Shown: positions 20,918 to 24,277 of the stretch, in pieces
How positions within the stretch are numbered: the first letter of the stretch is position 1
Layout: every line of letters begins with the position of its first letter
Source: Priapulus caudatus
Taxonomy: Eukaryota > Priapulida > Priapulimorpha > Priapulimorphida > Priapulidae
Length of the DNA stretch: 24,277 bases
Direction of reading: 5' to 3'
Assembly: GCF_000485595.1 (NCBI RefSeq)
Contig: NW_014577347.1
Location: 99,128 to 123,404, forward strand
Program-made: the position numbers and the translations under genes
The notes under the pieces: model-generated
What the model saw: only the letters and a program-made list of their open reading frames with translations
Database searches by the model: none
Told to the model about the DNA's origin: nothing

Positions 20918-21988
20918 CTATTTGAAAATAATGTAAAAAAGTAAGTACGCCTCTTTCACTTTTTCTTGTCAAAGAAATGCTTAACCTTTAATAATACATT
21001 AGAGTTACAACGTAAAAACGGAAAATAGGCTATTTCAACGCAACAACAATTATTGAACTAACTTTGCGATCTCTGCCCCAAATCACTATAACCTATAATA
21101 AATTAATAAAATATTGGTATTTTCCACATAGACAAGTGGATAATGGACAGACAAACAAAAAAAACTTAATCCGTTCGCCAATTTTTACATCAACACTAAA
21201 ATACAAACGCAAACCCCAAACCGAGCTTGTCGATTAACAAACGATACAACTCTCAAAGGACAACCGTACACAGTTTAATATCTGCTCTCCCATAAACCCT
21301 TCCCCTCTCCACATCACATAAACACGCACATGCCTCGAATCGCACTTTCTGTCCCCATCCTTTCACGCGGCTAAGCCTTGCTTCGCTGAGCAGTCACGGT
21401 TTTCCCCGCCATTATTAATGAACCTGATTTTCGCAGCGTGTCAGGTGCAGGGTGGAGGTGACTTTTTCGGGGCATCGACCTATGCCCTTATCCTCCCATT
21501 ATCCGTTTCTAGCACGGCTAATGCCGTACATGAATGGAGCCGGGCCTCAGCTCGGCAATGTTTTTTTAATTAAGATCCCTACACAGAAACGCCAGGCACT
21601 ATGTAAGAAGTAACCAATTTGGCGCATGTTGACATCTAATTATCAGCGCTCCAAGGGCGTGAACGGAACCCGATATTGCCGAAAATGCTTAGACGCGTGA
21701 AAGGATGGGGAATCAGAAGTGGATTCGAAGCGGCGTTTGGTCATGTGGGAGGGGAGGTTTAGGAGCCGATATTCTCCGCCTACGGAGTATCGTATTGACA
21801 TGAGTCGGTTGGTCTTGTTTTAGAGAGCAAAGAATCTGGCTTTAATGCAATTACCATGAATATTATTATAGACTGCAGGCACAAGTAAGAATAATGTTTG
21901 TTAACCGTGAAATAGCACTATTTTTCAAGCCGTCTTTTATGTTTTCCGCTTATTTAAGTGTACACCTCTAATGTATCATTAGCTCTTG
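20918..21988 (+). other. About 1.07-kb insertion specific to copy 2
   Basis: Homology to copy 1 stops at 20917 and resumes at 21991 (TTCTGTATAT); copy 1 has only about 22 bases in the same interval (9460-9481). The inserted DNA is AT-rich at its ends and GC-richer in the middle, where it holds an inverted repeat. No target duplication or coding sequence is clear. Confidence 0.8.
21280..21775. mobile_element. Inverted-repeat element inside the insertion (possible foldback element or MITE)
   Basis: The left arm around 21295-21377 contains CCCCATCCTTTCACGCG and GCTAAGCC. The right arm around 21687-21770 contains GCTTAGACGCGTGAAAGGATGGGG, followed by bases that continue to match the reverse complement of the left arm outward (GATTCGA, CATGTG, GGGGA-GG-TTTA). 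Arms of roughly 80-90 bp with indels enclose about 310 bp. This is the architecture of a foldback or MITE element, but neither its exact ends nor a target duplication could be fixed. Confidence 0.55.
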
Positions 21989-21990
21989 AA

Positions 21991-22543
21991 TTCTGTATAT
22001 TGTTTAGCATTGAGAACATAGAAATATCAATAGATAGACAACTCGTATATAGTAGTGACTCTATAGCTTGCTATTTCTATAATGGAAGACGGCTAGCACG
22101 CTACCGAAAACTCACGACAGATGGCGCTCATCGCTCATGGCTCAATGCATACCGTATGAGAAGGATGCCACTCATTAAATTCGCCCATAAGGATCCTATA
22201 CTTAAGAATGAATTCAGGGAGCTGAAAAATAGTATTTTGACCGTTTCGGCCGAGTGGCAATATAAAGGGCTAAGGTAGCGCATGTAATTCAGCCCTGATG
22301 GCAGCATTAGAGTTCGATTGACATTATGTGTAGTAATGAAATATCATGTGACTAATAAATATCGCGAATTTACTTACGACACAATTTTTTGCCTGAAAAA
22401 GCAGTCGGCGCAGTCGAATGGGGGGCCATACATTGAAAGGAATTCGTTTTAAGTAATTACCAGTAACCATCCACCCATCTCAAATGTTCATGTCATTGTC
22501 ACCACACGGATAGCCAGCCTAAATACATGCAACCACAAAACGT
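21991..22543 (+). repeat. Duplicated segment, copy 2, second part
   Basis: Colinear with 9482-9993 (553 against 512 bases). Shared runs include GGATCCTATACTTAAGAAT, CTGAAAAATAGTATTTTGAC, CCAGTAACCATCCACCCATC and the end point AACCACAAAACGT. It is much less inflated by insertions than the part before the 1.07-kb interruption. Confidence 0.92.
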
Positions 22544-23156
22544 ACTACTGGCATTCAGCTTTAGTGCGCGAGCTGCGGGTGCCTCGCGAGTTGGTCGCCG
22601 ATGACGCGGTCGACATCTCTAACCTAAACCTTCATCAACCCGCACCCTCCTGCTTCAGGCGATTCGGTGCCTGTCTATCTTTGCGGGAATGCCAAGTGCG
22701 TGCATAGATTCGAGTAAGCGCTAGAGTTGAATAGAATGATGTACATTGAATAAAATGCAATTCACTATCGCGAAACTGTGATATTCTACTGTGATCAATA
22801 AAAAAAAAATTACAAATCGCACGTACGAAATACGATTTCTCTGGTACTATTTAAGATGCCCACATAACTCGAACAAAAAACGGCCGTTAAGAAACTATAA
22901 ACTTATTAATTAATAACAGATTTCCAATGATAGGTCAGAATGGTAACTTAGAATTGATACATTTTGGTGTGATCCCGGAATCCAATTAATTATATTGAAT
23001 TAATTTATCACTTAATTACACTACATAGTAATAAATAAATTTCACATTGAGAGAACTTCAGCTGCCTTGGCGGGAGTCTGTGCTTTCCGAGTGCTCTAGT
23101 TATGTTGCGTCGACTATGTTGTTTATGCTTAACGTTGTTTTTTTGGTTGCGGTTAT
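22544..23156 (+). other. Non-coding sequence after the duplication
   Basis: Unique sequence starting at the homology limit, GC-rich for about 150 bases and then AT-rich, with an A run near 22800. No gene recognised. Confidence 0.5.
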
Positions 23157-24215
23157 GTCCCGCCGTTTCACGATAGCATCGTAAAGAACGCCATCTTAAG
23201 GAATATCCTTAGATATTCTTGTACGGAAGAGCCTAACGCTGTCACTAAACGTCCGCTCGTTAAAGTGTTCACGAAACTATGGGTGCGTATGCTTAACGAC
23301 GTCCTTTAAAATTCTCAGCTGTTAAGCGATGTTGACGGCCGCATAAGATCTGGTAACGCCGTTGCGCGTATTCTACACCTTGCTACTAGATAGTCTATAT
23401 AAGAGACATGTTACAAGTCTAAATGGCGACCCAGCTCACTGTGAGTTGCTACCGTCTAATCTCTCGCGTCCATTTAGTACAATATCGTTAGTACAACATC
23501 ATTTAGTACAACATGTAGGTAACAACAGCGTGCAAACTAAAAATAATGGTTAAAAAGTATTTTAAATGCCAAAGTACCTGAGAAATTAATTAAACCTAAA
23601 GCAAGGTTGAATCATATTTCCTGCAACTCAGAACCTACCACAAATGACGTATTGACTGAAAAAAATGTAACATAAATTCTGAAGGTTTAGATTTACGTTT
23701 ATTTGATACCAGTAATTGGCGCATAGATACAGTGCATACATACCTATAGCACATACCGCCATATGCATACGATACATACACGAACAGCCGTAAAGCACCC
23801 TACATGTAAGTGCACGGAATGCCATTTCCATCTCTTCAAAAATCTGCTACCACAATAAGAAGCTTCTTAGCCACACTTAACCCCTGCGCGGCATGCCTTC
23901 ACAGGCCTTGCACATAATTCTTGTAGACAACAGAAGTTACTTCTCGGCGGATTTCGCTTTAACACTACGGCTTGTCAAAACAATAAAAACAGCGCGGAAA
24001 TCGCGCGTTGCTTGCTGTACGATAGCCTAAGTACTGCCCCTGACCTGTCCTTAATATTCGTCCTTAATAGCAACGTCGTTGATTTAGCGAGACGTTTGTG
24101 AAACGTGGAAACTTAGCGAGGCTTTCGTGAAACACTCTATATATAATGGATATCCCTAAAACCCCTCTTTAACCATCACTAACTTAACGAGCGCTTCCGT
24201 GAAACGGCCCGGGAC
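23157..24215. mobile_element. Probable 1.06-kb non-autonomous DNA transposon with terminal and subterminal repeats
   Basis: The left end GTCCCGCCGTTTCACG..AGC and the reverse complement of the right end, GTCCCGGGCCGTTTCACGG, match as imperfect terminal inverted repeats continuing through (A/G)AGC..CGTTAAG-like sequence and a GGATATCC / GGAATATCC block. The motif (T)TAGCGAG..(T)TT.GTGAAAC recurs near the right end at about 24083, 24113 and 24183 and in inverted form near 23255 (CGCTCGTTAAAGTGTTCACG). No transposase frame is present; the longest frames inside are under 70 codons and uncharacterised. The target duplication is unclear, so superfamily is left open. Confidence 0.55.
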
Positions 24216-24217
24216 TC

Positions 24218-24218
<1 letters not shown>

Positions 24219-24262
<44 letters not shown>
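24219..24262. repeat. TA microsatellite at the window end
   Basis: An almost pure (AT)n run follows directly after the probable transposon's right end. Confidence 0.95.
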
Positions 24263-24264
<2 letters not shown>

Positions 24265-24277
24265 TACTAGTAATATA

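Noticed and set aside
21958-22278. 106-codon plus-strand frame in copy 2
   Set aside because: The corresponding copy 1 sequence (9482-9770) does not keep the frame, and no family is recognisable.

Overview
This window is eukaryotic nuclear DNA. It has spliced GT-AG exons, AT-rich introns and intergenic sequence, micro- and minisatellites, and short DNA transposons. Its only firm gene is the 3' end of an axonemal dynein heavy chain on the + strand, so the source is an animal or another flagellate eukaryote, most likely a metazoan (an aquatic invertebrate would fit). The species cannot be read from the sequence.

Layout. (1) 130-7765: four exons (130-315, 704-1013, 1591-1728, 7662-7765) join with matching phases into the last 245 residues of a DNAH6-type dynein heavy chain, followed by a 3' region with AATAAA at 8147. 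(2) 1695-7486: the last intron is almost entirely a tandem array of a 40-bp unit. The unit equals the last 34 nt of the upstream exon plus the first 6 nt of the intron (GTATGT), so the gene's own 5' splice site has been copied roughly 140 times beside itself. (3) 7766-14900: non-coding sequence with small tandem repeats, TA and GT tracts, a 180-bp hAT-type MITE with an 8-bp target duplication, and two weak candidate exons. (4) 14910-22543: a second, badly degraded copy of the array and everything downstream of it (through 9993), including a broken copy of the dynein last exon. It is interrupted by about 1.07 kb of unrelated DNA holding an inverted repeat. (5) 22544-24277: non-coding sequence with a probable 1.06-kb terminal-inverted-repeat element (23157-24215) and a terminal TA microsatellite.

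What stands out. The splice-site minisatellite is the most unusual biology. Each unit carries a donor (CCG|GTATGT), a branch-like CTACTAC and an AG. The unit is open in all three forward frames, and three units (120 bp) would add 40 codons in frame. Against this, units at both array edges are clean, while interior units and the whole second copy are full of single-base insertions, and the second copy also carries A/C-rich filler. That pattern is what unpolished long-read consensus looks like. The existence of the array and its origin from the exon/intron junction are well supported by the clean edge units. The fine variation inside it, and the reality of the second copy, are not.
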